DNA of 21,551 nucleotides from a virus. The position numbers and the translations under genes were made by a program. The stretch spans positions 1 to 21,551 of the IMG/VR virus record IMGVR_UViG_3300017724_000111. The stretch is one strand, 5' to 3'. Shown here one piece after another: positions 14,139-21,470 of the stretch (within the stretch, counting starts at the first letter, position 1; each line of letters begins with the position of its first letter). The notes beneath the pieces were generated by a model. It saw nothing but the letters and a program-made list of their open reading frames with translations. It did not search any database and was not told the DNA's origin.

Positions 14139-16376
14139 TTAAGATTTTAATATTTCTATTTCTGCTTTTAATTCTTGTATTGCTTTAACTAAAACTGGTA
14201 TTAATCTACCATAAGATGCTTCTAACTTTTCTGGATTTGCACCATATACTAATTTTAAATTTTCATCATCTACTTCTTGTAGATCTTGTGCTATAAATCC
14301 TAAATCTTTAATGCCCACTTTAGCACCATCTCTTGTGTCCCAATCAAAAGTAACCGGTTTAAGTTTGTCTATTACATTTAAACCATAATTAGAATTTTCT
14401 ATTTTTGTTTTATCTCTTCTATCTGAAAGCGAAGAAATTGTGCTTACTTGACATCTTAAGGCAGAAATAGAAGCATTACCTAATACTATTTCATTACTTG
14501 CGCCGGTCGTACTTGGAGCGGCTTCGTTTCCTACAAAAGAACAATTAGTTCCATTTACATGCCCAGTACCAGAATCCCTACCCAAATATGTGTTAAAAAA
14601 GCCGGTTTGAAGATTTTCCGCGGAATCGTTACCTATAGCGGTATTAAAACTACCCGTAGTTAATACATCCATGGCATTCCGGCCAATAGCAACATTATAA
14701 CCTCCGTTTACAGTTCCACTGGATGGTCCCTTTAAAGCATTATAACCCATTGCTGTATTTCCGCTACCTGTATTATATTGTGCTGCAAAAGATCCTAGAA
14801 TTGCCCTGTGTTGCCCTGTAGTATTACTATATCCCGCAGATCGACCTATAGTGACACAATCAGCACCTGATGTATGAGAATAAGATGCTTGATACCCCAT
14901 AGCGATTAGCCCCTGTTGTGTAACAAAGTTTCTTCCTGCTTGATAGCCTACAGCTACGCAGAAACCACCGACAGCGGAAGATGTGTCCATAGCTTGATGC
15001 CCAATAGCAACACAACTACTACTATTACTGTTTTCTAAGGTTTCTTGTCCAATACAAACATTATTGTACGAAGTAGTAATACCCTCGCCTGCTTCAACCC
15101 CAATACCTATATTTGAACCGCCTGTTGTAAGAAAACGCATAGTTCTATAACCCATAGTTATATTTTTTTGACCACTTGTTATAGCTAATAAGGTATCTTT
15201 TCCTATTCCAACATTATTTCTTGATGTAGAATTAGCTGCCCCATATCCTGCTTTTTCACCAATAAAGATATTAGCAAAAGCAGAAGTACTTGTTTGATTA
15301 TACCCAGCGTATGAACCAATAAATGTAGCCCCAAAAGTTCCTGCTTGATTATAGCCTGCCCGATTCCCTATAATAATCGCGTCTATTAATGATGACGTAG
15401 AAGCATTCCCCGCGTTTTTTCCTATTATGGTACTACGTCCGCCTACACCTCCAGCAGGCACGTTTACTAACGATGACCCTGCGTCTGAGGTTGAGCCAAC
15501 GAAACAATCTGTTAAATCGTTTAATTCTGTAGCACCACCACCACCTCCGCTAGGGGTAGCAATCCAAGATAAAGTTCCCGAAGCGTCCGACTCTAGTATT
15601 TGGTTAGTTACACTTGGTAAAGCGCTCGGCAATCTCAATGTATAATCGGTGCCTGAATTAACAGGTCCTTTAACACCTACGTAATTTGCTGAATTAGGTG
15701 CGTATAGTTTTAGAAAACCAGGATTAAGAGAATCTCCTAATATGCTTAACGTGTCTGTTATATCTGCTCCAGCACTAGTGGTTTCAAGTTTTTTAACGTT
15801 ATCGTAATATAATTCTACTGAAGAATCTTGATTGCAAACTATGTAATCTTCAGCGGGATTTGAAACGCTCTGAAGCTTTAAGTCAGCTCCTGCCTGAATG
15901 TATAAAACACCATTAAGGTCGCTTTCTCTAATATAAGAGTCATTGCCAGAACTATAAATTCGAAGGTTATCATTAAAAAGAGCTTTGGTTCCTCCTATAA
16001 AATTTGTATCTTCTTTAATGAGGATTCTATTCGCGCTAGCGTCAATTCTCATAAATTCCTTAAGAGAATTATTGTAATTTGCAAAAAAGGTAATATCTTT
16101 TCCGTTTTCAAAATTTCGAAACTCAAGATTACCAGTTAGACAATAAAGAAAGCTGTCAGTTCCATCATTAAAAATTTGCATGCCGTTGTACCGGCTTTTT
16201 ACGTTGTCTCCGTGGAGTGTATCACCAGTCATTGTACCTCCAGCTAAAGGAAGATAATCCCCAAGTAGATCGGTCGCTAGTATTCTTTTATTATTTGATC
16301 CATCATATCCTACAACAAAAGCTATGTCTCCTATTGCAGTTGCCTCAGTAAATTCTGAAAATTTTATATTTGCCAT
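14139..16376 (-). CDS. Tail fibre with YadA-head-like repeats and S74 intramolecular chaperone
   Basis: This 745-aa protein is a receptor-binding fibre candidate. Residues 1-40 form an attachment segment; LPLAGGTMTG at 42-51 is a common tail-fibre motif. A beta-rich shaft follows. From about 314 to 640 there are many short repeats of the type N-x-x-(A/I)-x-G-x-x-(A/S), such as NTAIGNDSAENLQTG, as in the left-handed beta-roll heads of trimeric autotransporters. Residues 651-745 form a Peptidase_S74 domain beginning SDRRDKTKI. Its Ser651/Lys656-type dyad in SDxRxK is the expected self-cleavage site that releases the chaperone after trimer folding. The C-terminal coiled coil (VLVKAIQELKAEIEILKS) fits trimer formation. 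It is one of three fibre-like proteins in a row. Confidence 0.88.
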   Translation of the reverse strand: MANIKFSEFTEATAIGDIAFVVGYDGSNNKRILATDLLGDYLPLAGGTMTGDTLHGDNVKSRYNGMQIFNDGTDSFLYCLTGNLEFRNFENGKDITFFANYNNSLKEFMRIDASANRILIKEDTNFIGGTKALFNDNLRIYSSGNDSYIRESDLNGVLYIQAGADLKLQSVSNPAEDYIVCNQDSSVELYYDNVKKLETTSAGADITDTLSILGDSLNPGFLKLYAPNSANYVGVKGPVNSGTDYTLRLPSALPSVTNQILESDASGTLSWIATPSGGGGGATELNDLTDCFVGSTSDAGSSLVNVPAGGVGGRSTIIGKNAGNASTSSLIDAIIIGNRAGYNQAGTFGATFIGSYAGYNQTSTSAFANIFIGEKAGYGAANSTSRNNVGIGKDTLLAITSGQKNITMGYRTMRFLTTGGSNIGIGVEAGEGITTSYNNVCIGQETLENSNSSSCVAIGHQAMDTSSAVGGFCVAVGYQAGRNFVTQQGLIAMGYQASYSHTSGADCVTIGRSAGYSNTTGQHRAILGSFAAQYNTGSGNTAMGYNALKGPSSGTVNGGYNVAIGRNAMDVLTTGSFNTAIGNDSAENLQTGFFNTYLGRDSGTGHVNGTNCSFVGNEAAPSTTGASNEIVLGNASISALRCQVSTISSLSDRRDKTKIENSNYGLNVIDKLKPVTFDWDTRDGAKVGIKDLGFIAQDLQEVDDENLKLVYGANPEKLEASYGRLIPVLVKAIQELKAEIEILKS

Positions 16377-16395
16377 TGTTTATTATTTTATGTTT

Positions 16396-16533
16396 TTAAT
16401 TTTCGGGGGTTAAGTTATCTCCCGCTTCAGATAATATGAAGTCGCCATTCTCTGCTATAATAAACGGGCCACCACCACCGCCGCCATAGTTAGAGGGCCA
16501 CCATATACCGTTGCCTATAGATTGTCCACCCAT
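16396..16533 (-). CDS. 45-aa Gly/Trp-rich small phage protein
   Basis: This frame encodes MGGQSIGNGIWWPSNYGGGG then GGPFIIAENGDFILSEAGDN and LTPEN. It fills the gap between the 96-aa gene and the third fibre gene, and its ATG overlaps the stop of the 96-aa gene (TAATG). The C-terminal FIIAENGDFILSEAGDNL has the repetitive beta-strand pattern (I-x-x-E-x-G-x-F) seen in many small phage tail-associated proteins. The poly-Gly hinge separates it from the Trp-rich start. The role is unknown; a tail-tip or fibre accessory is likely by context. Confidence 0.65.
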   Translation of the reverse strand: MGGQSIGNGIWWPSNYGGGGGGPFIIAENGDFILSEAGDNLTPEN

Positions 16534-16823
16534 TACTTAACAGCTATTAGATCAGCAGCAGTAGTCCCAGTAGCTAATACATAATCTACTATTACTGGCA
16601 AAAAAGATCCAGCAGGTAAACCTTTAAACACTACAGCCTGTGCTGCAGTAGGTCGCCCCGTACCACCAGCACCATTTACTCCTGATAGTATTACTTTTAC
16701 ATCACCACCTGTTCCTATAAATAAGCATGAGCTATCTATGTTAGTAGTGTTATCTATTGTGTTGCTAGCAGTTACTGCTACCGCTATTGTTCCAAAATCT
16801 GGTTGATTTGCGTATTGTCCCAT
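16533..16823 (-). CDS. Small beta-rich tail/spike-associated protein
   Basis: This 96-aa protein, MGQYANQPDFGTIAVAVTAS, then SSCLFIGTGGDVKVILSGVN, ends AGSFLPVIVDYVLATGTTAADLIAVK. The plan (short N-tail, AVAVTASNTID, a glycine turn, FKGLPAGSFLPV, ATGTTAxDLIA) resembles small phage and gene-transfer-agent spike-base type proteins that I know from marine phages. It is rich in beta-branched and small residues. It lies between fibre genes, with a TAATG overlap to the 45-aa gene. A structural role at the tail or spike base is inferred. Confidence 0.6.
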   Translation of the reverse strand: MGQYANQPDFGTIAVAVTASNTIDNTTNIDSSCLFIGTGGDVKVILSGVNGAGGTGRPTAAQAVVFKGLPAGSFLPVIVDYVLATGTTAADLIAVK

Positions 16824-16852
16824 TGTTTATTTTTTATTATTTTTTTATTTTT

Positions 16853-18043
16853 TTAATCGTAAATTTTAATTTCTACGTATATAGAATTTGCTGTCCCAAA
16901 ATCAGCAGTATCCCCTCTGTTGCCCGTAGTAGTTCCTACCTCAAAACATTCGATAGCTATTAGACTAACTGCCTTACGCCGTATGTTAGTAGCTTGTGGG
17001 AATACATTAGTATTTGCTCCTATTGTTCCCGCTACGTTTGAGTTATTTATATAACAAATTGTTTTATCTGTAAAAATACTGCCCCCAGAATTTGAAATAT
17101 CATATACACCAACCCCCACTCTAACAATTGACCAAGTTCCTCCTATGTGATTACTTATCATTGTTATTGTAGGTGTTGCTCCCGCAGAGGCTACATCTAA
17201 TCTAAATGCTGTCATTTTATAGCCGTTACCCGTATCTACTATATCTGCTAATGTAGTATAATAAACCTGCTTTGTAGCTCGCTGCGAGCTAAAATCCATG
17301 TTTGCATCTCTGCTTGGTCTAGTCGAACTATCTGCGGGATCTGTAGCTAATGCTGTTAAAATATAATTATCTGCCCCTAAATAATCTACATTTACTACAG
17401 GAGCCGTAGCAGACCCCGTCATAACTATACCGTCTTGTCCTGTAACAGAAGTAACTGTTCCTGTAAATTGATCGGTAGAATTTATAGTAACCACTCCGGT
17501 CCCACCTGAGGGACTTATATTTACATTAGTGCCGGCAACAATTTGTGATACACCACCACCACTACTACCATTTGCAGCAGCCGTAACAAATCCATATTGA
17601 TCTACGGTAATATTAGCATTAGTGTAGTTTCCTGCAGTTAAATTAGATTGTACAGGTACATTTACTGATATAGTACCGTTCGATGTAATAGGCGTATTAC
17701 CTATTGTTAAATAATTACTAGATACTCCAACCTCCGTAACCGTACCTGGATTGCCTCCTGGTATCGTAGCCCAAGTTCCGTCTTGTCTTAAGAATTGCCC
17801 GGGACTTCCTCCGTTTAGATTTAATGTTAAAGCTGGAGTAGTATTTGCGTTTATGACCCCTGCGGTAAACGCAGCTATATTAGTTGAGTAAGATACATTT
17901 GTTACTCCACCACCGCCACCCGATATTAACTGATTAACAGTAACAGAACGCGTGGGAGTTCCGGGTAAGCTCATGTCAGAGATTACTAATAAATCCTCGC
18001 CAGATACGTTTGTAATTCCCGGATATGTAGTTAATATACTCAT
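16853..18043 (-). CDS. Tail-fibre-like structural protein (396 aa)
   Basis: The N-terminus (MSILTTYPGITNVSGEDLLV then ISDMSLPGTPTRSVTVNQL) is clearly paralogous to that of the next fibre upstream, which suggests a shared virion docking domain. Poly-Gly hinges at about 42-46 and 162-164 flank beta-rich repeats. Residues 105-164 share a second module with the 692-aa fibre (SSNYLTI...TSNG...YTNA...TVDQYGFVT). The C-terminal 140 residues (TKQVYYTTLADIVDTGNGYK onward) are unlike the other fibres and could be a receptor-binding or capping domain. There is no S74 chaperone. The gene starts 15 bp after the 692-aa fibre ends. It could be a fibre tip or a second adsorption protein. Confidence 0.75.
   Translation of the reverse strand: MSILTTYPGITNVSGEDLLVISDMSLPGTPTRSVTVNQLISGGGGGVTNVSYSTNIAAFTAGVINANTTPALTLNLNGGSPGQFLRQDGTWATIPGGNPGTVTEVGVSSNYLTIGNTPITSNGTISVNVPVQSNLTAGNYTNANITVDQYGFVTAAANGSSGGGVSQIVAGTNVNISPSGGTGVVTINSTDQFTGTVTSVTGQDGIVMTGSATAPVVNVDYLGADNYILTALATDPADSSTRPSRDANMDFSSQRATKQVYYTTLADIVDTGNGYKMTAFRLDVASAGATPTITMISNHIGGTWSIVRVGVGVYDISNSGGSIFTDKTICYINNSNVAGTIGANTNVFPQATNIRRKAVSLIAIECFEVGTTTGNRGDTADFGTANSIYVEIKIYD
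17552..17731 (-). repeat. Module shared between two fibre genes, copy in the 396-aa gene
   Basis: These 60 codons encode a segment matched in the 692-aa fibre at 19220-19390, both ending in TVDQYGFVT-type text followed by a Gly/Ser hinge. DNA similarity is visible as well (for example TATTGATCTACGGTAA here against TACTGATCTACCGTAA there). This points to duplication or exchange of a shaft module between fibre genes. Confidence 0.65.
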
Positions 18044-18058
18044 TAGTTTGTTTTTATA

Positions 18059-20137
18059 TTATGCATAAATCCAGTTGCTACCATTGTAAAATACAGGAAG
18101 TTTGTTACTCCCACCTCCTGATGCATTTCCTCCATAAGTAGGGGTGCCTCCATCAGTTATATAAGTTCTCATACCTACTACAGGACTTGCGGGTAGTGTA
18201 GCAAATGTATATCCTTCTAATACTACAACTCCTTTTAAATATGTTTCTGTAATACTATCATTTCCTATAGTTGCAGTGTTACTTCCCTTACCAATAGTCT
18301 GATATCCTATAACTATCTCGTTTGTGTTTACACTAGTGGAAGAAACAGTATCAGCCCCTATATATACGGAGTTTGAAGACTCATTACTAGTCCCAGAATT
18401 GGGTGTGACACTATAAGCACCAGCTGTCGAACCTATAGCAGTATTATTAGACCCGGAACCTATGGTTAGTAAAGAAGAGTATCCTATACCTGTGTTTTTT
18501 TCGCCGGTTGTATTTTGATTTCCTGCAGAGGATCCCATAAAAACATTGTAATCAGTTCCTTGACAATTTCTTCCAGCATTTCTACCAATAGCTATATTAT
18601 CTAAACCAGAAGTAGTGACGCTAAGAGCATTTTCTCCAAAGGCTATATTATATTGACCATTTGTGCAGGATTCCAGAGATTTTAACCCCATAGCCATATT
18701 CCCAGCACCTGAGATACATGCTTCTAAAGCCTCCGTGCCAAAAGCTATATTTCTACCCCCCGTAGTATTATTTAATAAACTGTCCGCGCCTATAGCTATA
18801 TTGTTGGTACCTGATGTATTTGACTTTAGAGCTCGATAACCTACCCCAACACAGGTGTTAAGGGTTAGATCATCATTTAGCCCTGCTTCAAATCCAATAA
18901 ATACACTATTTCCTAAATCTATCTGAGACACTCTACCGCTTACCTCTAGGGCTGCTGTTGTATCTGTAGCCGCAGTAGTTTTACCTATTACCACTGCATT
19001 CGAATTGTTATTGTAAATGTCATTTCCAGTAGCAGTCCATAAACCGCTGCCACCGGCAGCCGCATCTATTTTAATGTTATTACTACCGTTATCAGTTAGT
19101 GTTATACCCGAACCTGCCTCTAATTGAATAGTGTCTACGGCACCTGTCGCTGGTGTTAGAGTAATATCGACATTATCACCATCTTGAGCCGATGCTAAAT
19201 CATAAGTTGTACCACCACCCGTTCCACTAGAAGCATTAGTAACAAACCCATACTGATCTACCGTAACAGTAGCATTGGTATAAGTCCCTACGGGAACTCC
19301 ATTAGCAGGCATATTCACTTGAATAACACCGTTGCTTGTTAGTGGAGAGTTATTTATGGTTAAATAATTACTGCTTGCTCCCACAGAAGTCAAGCCACCA
19401 CTACCACTAGCAGCAATTGTAATATTATTATTCCCAGTCTCAGTTAAAGCTATACCAGCACCCGCTGTAAATTTAACAATATCAGTAATACCCGAAGAGG
19501 GTGTTAATCTAAGATCTACATTAAGCCCAGACTGGTCAGCATCTAAATCATAGGTTGTAGCAGTAGCTGGGAGATCTACTAAGTTTCCTTCCCCGTTAAC
19601 ATACTGTCCGTTAGTTCCTGCCCATGTAAACGCCAAATCCGGCGTAGTTGTGGGATCAGAAACGAATACATCCAAAGCGTCTCCCTCGGTACTAGCATCC
19701 ACACTTGTTACAGACCCGGAACCGCCGCCTCCCGAAGGCATCGTAACTGTTTTAGTATTAACTAAAGTTGTATGTCCAGTAGCATCTTGTACAATAGAGT
19801 CAATAACCGTAAATGTCCCTCCAGATCCTGGTGTAACAGCTGATGTAGTATCGGTCCGGCTAGTGCTGTCATGGTTAAATGTAACCGATTGATTCCCTGA
19901 ATTGTTTACAGCAGTCAATTTAATACCTCCAGTAAAGGTTACAGTTTCACTATTCGTTACTTCAAAACCACCAGTGCCACCCACAAACCAGGAGTAGCTA
20001 CCACCCGCAATTTCATCCGCGATTTGTTGAATGCTAACAGTTCTAGTAGGGGTACCTAAAATACTCATGTCTGCAATGATTAATAAATCAGCTGGAGCAA
20101 CATCCCCAATAAGGGGGTACGTAGTTATAATACTCAT
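18059..20137 (-). CDS. Large tail fibre with YadA-head-like repeats (692 aa)
   Basis: Residues 1-45 (MSIITTYPLIGDVAPADLLI, IADMSILGTPTRTVSIQQI) match the docking segment of the 396-aa fibre. A shaft with Gly-rich hinges follows, containing an internal duplication: residues 195-248 and 310-363 both start TTYDL and run to ITLT-x-NGSNN-type text. Residues about 410-625 hold repeats such as NIAIGADSLLNNTTGGRNIA, the left-handed beta-roll type of trimeric autotransporter heads. The end (about 643-692: TFATLPASPVVGMRTYI to FYNGSNWIYA) is a small domain often found at phage fibre tips. No S74 domain is present, so trimerisation may rely on a separate chaperone. Its ATG overlaps the 99-aa gene's stop (ATGA). 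Confidence 0.82.
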   Translation of the reverse strand: MSIITTYPLIGDVAPADLLIIADMSILGTPTRTVSIQQIADEIAGGSYSWFVGGTGGFEVTNSETVTFTGGIKLTAVNNSGNQSVTFNHDSTSRTDTTSAVTPGSGGTFTVIDSIVQDATGHTTLVNTKTVTMPSGGGGSGSVTSVDASTEGDALDVFVSDPTTTPDLAFTWAGTNGQYVNGEGNLVDLPATATTYDLDADQSGLNVDLRLTPSSGITDIVKFTAGAGIALTETGNNNITIAASGSGGLTSVGASSNYLTINNSPLTSNGVIQVNMPANGVPVGTYTNATVTVDQYGFVTNASSGTGGGTTYDLASAQDGDNVDITLTPATGAVDTIQLEAGSGITLTDNGSNNIKIDAAAGGSGLWTATGNDIYNNNSNAVVIGKTTAATDTTAALEVSGRVSQIDLGNSVFIGFEAGLNDDLTLNTCVGVGYRALKSNTSGTNNIAIGADSLLNNTTGGRNIAFGTEALEACISGAGNMAMGLKSLESCTNGQYNIAFGENALSVTTSGLDNIAIGRNAGRNCQGTDYNVFMGSSAGNQNTTGEKNTGIGYSSLLTIGSGSNNTAIGSTAGAYSVTPNSGTSNESSNSVYIGADTVSSTSVNTNEIVIGYQTIGKGSNTATIGNDSITETYLKGVVVLEGYTFATLPASPVVGMRTYITDGGTPTYGGNASGGGSNKLPVFYNGSNWIYA
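19049..19210 (-). repeat. Internal duplication in the 692-aa fibre, second copy
   Basis: This encodes residues 310-363, TTYDLASAQDGDNVDITLTP onward, paralogous to residues 195-248 at 19394-19555 (TTYDLDADQSGLNVDLRLTP). Between the copies lies the TVDQYGFVT module shared with the 396-aa fibre. The duplicated unit is probably one shaft repeat. Confidence 0.65.
19394..19555 (-). repeat. Internal duplication in the 692-aa fibre, first copy
   Basis: This encodes residues 195-248, the partner of the copy at 19049-19210. Both copies end in a GNNNI or GSNNI strand and a Gly/Ser linker. The spacing and order fit tandem duplication of a beta-rich shaft unit with the shared module between them. Confidence 0.65.
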
Positions 20138-20433
20138 TTCTTTTTCTTTTTAGTTTTAGCCCTTCGCTTGCGCTGAGGTACCTTATATTTCTTTTTACCT
20201 TCTCTTTTCGTTCCTTTACCATCATTAGCCCTATTGCGAGATGGCCTTTCCCATCTTCCATCCTTGTGATCCCAATCCCAACCAGTCATATCTCTGCCTC
20301 GCTTCTTAGCTTTACGTTTTTCTCTCTGGGCATGGGCTTTTTTATCTTTCCTATCCTTAGTCTTAGCATAGGCCAAATCTCTGTCCGCCTTCGCCTTCCT
20401 CGCTTTAGCAGATAATTTTTGTTTTGGGGCCAT
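20134..20433 (-). CDS. Very basic 99-aa protein, first gene of the leftward block
   Basis: The protein is dominated by Lys and Arg (MAPKQKLSAKARKAKADRDL, EKRKAKKRGRDMTGWDWDHK, ending polylysine). The centre holds a distinctive GWDWDHKDGRWERPSRNRAN DGKGTK segment, the only region with ordered character. There is no clear catalytic motif; the single His makes an HNH nuclease unlikely. It is probably a nucleic-acid-binding or genome-condensing protein like the basic cluster at 9653-10610. It lies 21 bp after the late promoter element and overlaps the first fibre gene by 4 bp (ATGA), so it leads the main leftward transcript. Confidence 0.7.
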   Translation of the reverse strand: MAPKQKLSAKARKAKADRDLAYAKTKDRKDKKAHAQREKRKAKKRGRDMTGWDWDHKDGRWERPSRNRANDGKGTKREGKKKYKVPQRKRRAKTKKKKK

Positions 20434-20453
20434 TTTTACATTCTATTATATGG

Positions 20454-20489
20454 TTATATATAATTACACGTTTTTTCCAAAAGCTACAG
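20454..20489 (-). promoter_or_regulatory. Late-type promoter element driving the structural block
   Basis: On the minus strand it reads CTGTAGCTTT, 8 bases, ACGTGT, A, then ATTATATATAA. It is the close twin of the element before groEL. It lies 21 bp upstream of the first gene of the leftward block, the expected place for the main late promoter. Its ACG-N6-TATATATAA core is also present in the rightward elements at 20704 and 21473. Confidence 0.7.
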
Positions 20490-20703
20490 GTAAAAATTGT
20501 TATTGCATAATAAGGGGTATAGGGCTACATGCTTATTTATAAAAACTTTTTTCTACCGGAAACGCAATTCATTTTGCCCAGTCCCCCTTTAATTTCAGCT
20601 TTTAGCTTTTAGCTTTAGCCTTTTGCTTTGAGTTTTGCACCGAAGATTGAAGCTTTTGCTTAGGGTTTTCGGCGGGGTCTATTACAGCGCGAGCATCGCG
20701 AGC
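20490..20703. other. Non-coding divergent control region
   Basis: This stretch lies between the leftward and rightward promoter elements and holds no gene that I can support. It contains a GC-rich segment (about 20571-20590 and 20671-20700) in otherwise AT-rich DNA, a short AGCTTTT repeat, and a 5-bp hairpin CGCGA-GCA-TCGCG at 20688-20700 just before the rightward element. It could hold operators or an origin, but no iteron array or DnaA-box set is evident. Confidence 0.5.
20597..20630. repeat. Short AGCTTTT tandem repeat
   Basis: Three near-tandem copies of AGCTTTT are followed by the degenerate AGCCTTTTGCTTT. The sequence TAGCTTTT also occurs in the late promoter element nearby on the other strand. 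It may be a binding array for a regulator, or slippage. Confidence 0.45.
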
Positions 20704-20745
20704 GTGTATAGCAATAACGACACTCTATATATAATAAATATGTAG
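20704..20745 (+). promoter_or_regulatory. Rightward promoter element, copy 1
   Basis: GTGTATAGCAA, then T, AACG, A, CACT, C, TATATATAATA and TGTAG within 42 bases. It differs from copy 2 at 21473-21514 at only about six positions with no gaps. It lies 44 bp before the first rightward ORF. It shares the ACG-N6-TATATATAA core with the leftward elements but has GTATAGCA in place of the distal CTGTAGCTTT box. I infer an early promoter. Confidence 0.7.
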
Positions 20746-20789
20746 ATCGAGATCTGCAAAAATAAATATAAACTTTAAATTAAATTCTT

Positions 20790-20972
20790 ATGCAACTTTT
20801 AAAATTAAAAACTTCTCAACCAAAAAACATTTTAAATATTATAATAAATAAAAATATATTACAACATCCAATTCAAATTAATAATAAATTAATTATAATT
20901 AATAAAAAAGATCTAAAAGAAGTTAATAAAATATTTAATAATAATTATTTAAAATATAAAATAATTAAATAA
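20790..20972 (+). CDS. Possible 60-aa protein, AT-rich, first rightward ORF
   Basis: The frame encodes MQLLKLKTSQPKNILNIIIN followed by an Ile/Asn/Lys-dominated sequence ending YLKYKIIK. The extreme A/T content makes chance openness likely, but the location directly downstream of the rightward promoter element, the direction and the start spacing all fit a small early gene. It has a basic, beta-prone composition, no motif and no membrane segment. Confidence is modest. Confidence 0.45.
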   Translation: MQLLKLKTSQPKNILNIIINKNILQHPIQINNKLIIINKKDLKEVNKIFNNNYLKYKIIK

Positions 20973-20973
20973 C

Positions 20974-21006
20974 TAAAACGACTATATAAATATAATAATA
21001 ATGTAA
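20974..21006 (+). promoter_or_regulatory. Degenerate rightward promoter-like element
   Basis: TAAAACGAC, then TATATAAATATAATAATA and ATGTA, resembles the proximal half of the two strong rightward elements with 2-4 bases missing between ACG and the TATA part. The GTATAGCA box is absent. It lies 18 bp before the 25-aa ORF. The match may reflect general AT richness. Confidence 0.3.
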
Positions 21007-21023
21007 CTAATAAAAACTATAAT

Positions 21024-21101
21024 ATGAAAGCGATCTTAATTAAAATGAATGAAGTAATGTCTAACCTGGGAGCCGCAGCTGCTGCCGCAATACGAAACTA
21101 A
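21024..21101 (+). CDS. Possible 25-aa peptide
   Basis: The frame encodes MKAILIKMNEVMSNLGAAAA then AAIRN. GC content rises sharply here compared with the upstream AT-rich DNA, with alanine codons GCC, GCA, GCT and GCC, which suggests real coding. The next ORF starts 1 bp after its stop, as in a small operon. It is an amphipathic helix with no known family. Confidence 0.45.
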   Translation: MKAILIKMNEVMSNLGAAAAAAIRN

Positions 21102-21102
21102 A

Positions 21103-21207
21103 ATGAAAAACTATAACGAAGAATACCTGTACACTCAAGCCCTGAACTATGACTACGAACTAGCGCTCGCAGTAGAATATCTTAACTCACTAACTCAAAA
21201 CAATTAA
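21103..21207 (+). CDS. 34-aa acidic peptide
   Basis: The frame encodes MKNYNEEYLYTQALNYDYEL then ALAVEYLNSLTQNN. It is acidic and Tyr-rich with a regular amphipathic helix (LALAVEYLNSL). It begins 1 bp after the 25-aa ORF and ends 2 bp before the 50-aa ORF, so three tiny ORFs are tightly tandem and co-directional. I regard it as a genuine small early gene, possibly acting on a host protein; the function is unknown. Confidence 0.6.
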   Translation: MKNYNEEYLYTQALNYDYELALAVEYLNSLTQNN

Positions 21208-21209
21208 TT

Positions 21210-21362
21210 ATGTACGAAACAAATTCACAAGCATGGGACAGGATCTCAGCAAAGTATGACGAGTCTATCAGACGCACACAAATCTGCCAAGATATGTTCG
21301 GGCAGGATAATCTAAAGGGCTTAAGTCCAGAGCAGCAAGATCTGTTCTGGGCGTCAGTCTAA
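21210..21362 (+). CDS. 50-aa small protein
   Basis: The frame encodes MYETNSQAWDRISAKYDESI, RRTQICQDMFGQDNLKGLSP and EQQDLFWASV. Codon use is balanced and unlike the AT-rich flanks. It is a mixed-charge, likely helical protein with Trp near both ends and one Cys. It is the last of three tandem tiny ORFs; after it comes a hairpin-rich stretch and a second rightward promoter element. It is likely a small early regulatory protein; no family is recognised. Confidence 0.6.
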   Translation: MYETNSQAWDRISAKYDESIRRTQICQDMFGQDNLKGLSPEQQDLFWASV

Positions 21363-21470
21363 AGCACACGGATCCTGGTGTGAGGTGGGATGACCTCAGC
21401 TAATTGACCTCGGAGGTAACCAGCCGGGGTCCGGCGTGTATAGCATTTTTGCAGGCAAATGCGTATAGCA
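21363..21470 (+). other. GC-rich hairpin region, possible terminator or structured RNA
   Basis: This non-coding, locally GC-rich stretch follows the 50-aa ORF. It contains CACAC/GTGTG arms around GGATCC (21366-21383), TGAGGT/ACCTCA (21381-21398), ACCT-CGG-AGGT (21407-21417) and GCATTT/AAATGC (21443-21462). The dense stems could form a structured RNA or a terminator for the small ORFs before the next promoter. No tRNA shape with a TTC-loop is evident. Confidence 0.45.

Noticed and set aside
13882-20433. Diversity-generating or phase-variable fibre system
   Set aside because: No reverse transcriptase, template/variable repeat pair, invertase or inverted crossover sites are visible in the window; the repeats are ordinary beta-roll protein repeats.
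20134-20433. HNH homing nuclease in the 99-aa basic protein (WDWDHKDGRW)
   Set aside because: Only one His is present and the Asn/His of an HNH motif and zinc cysteines are missing.
21363-21435. Possible tRNA gene
   Set aside because: The stems do not form a cloverleaf, and neither a GTTC-type T-loop nor a paired acceptor arm is present.
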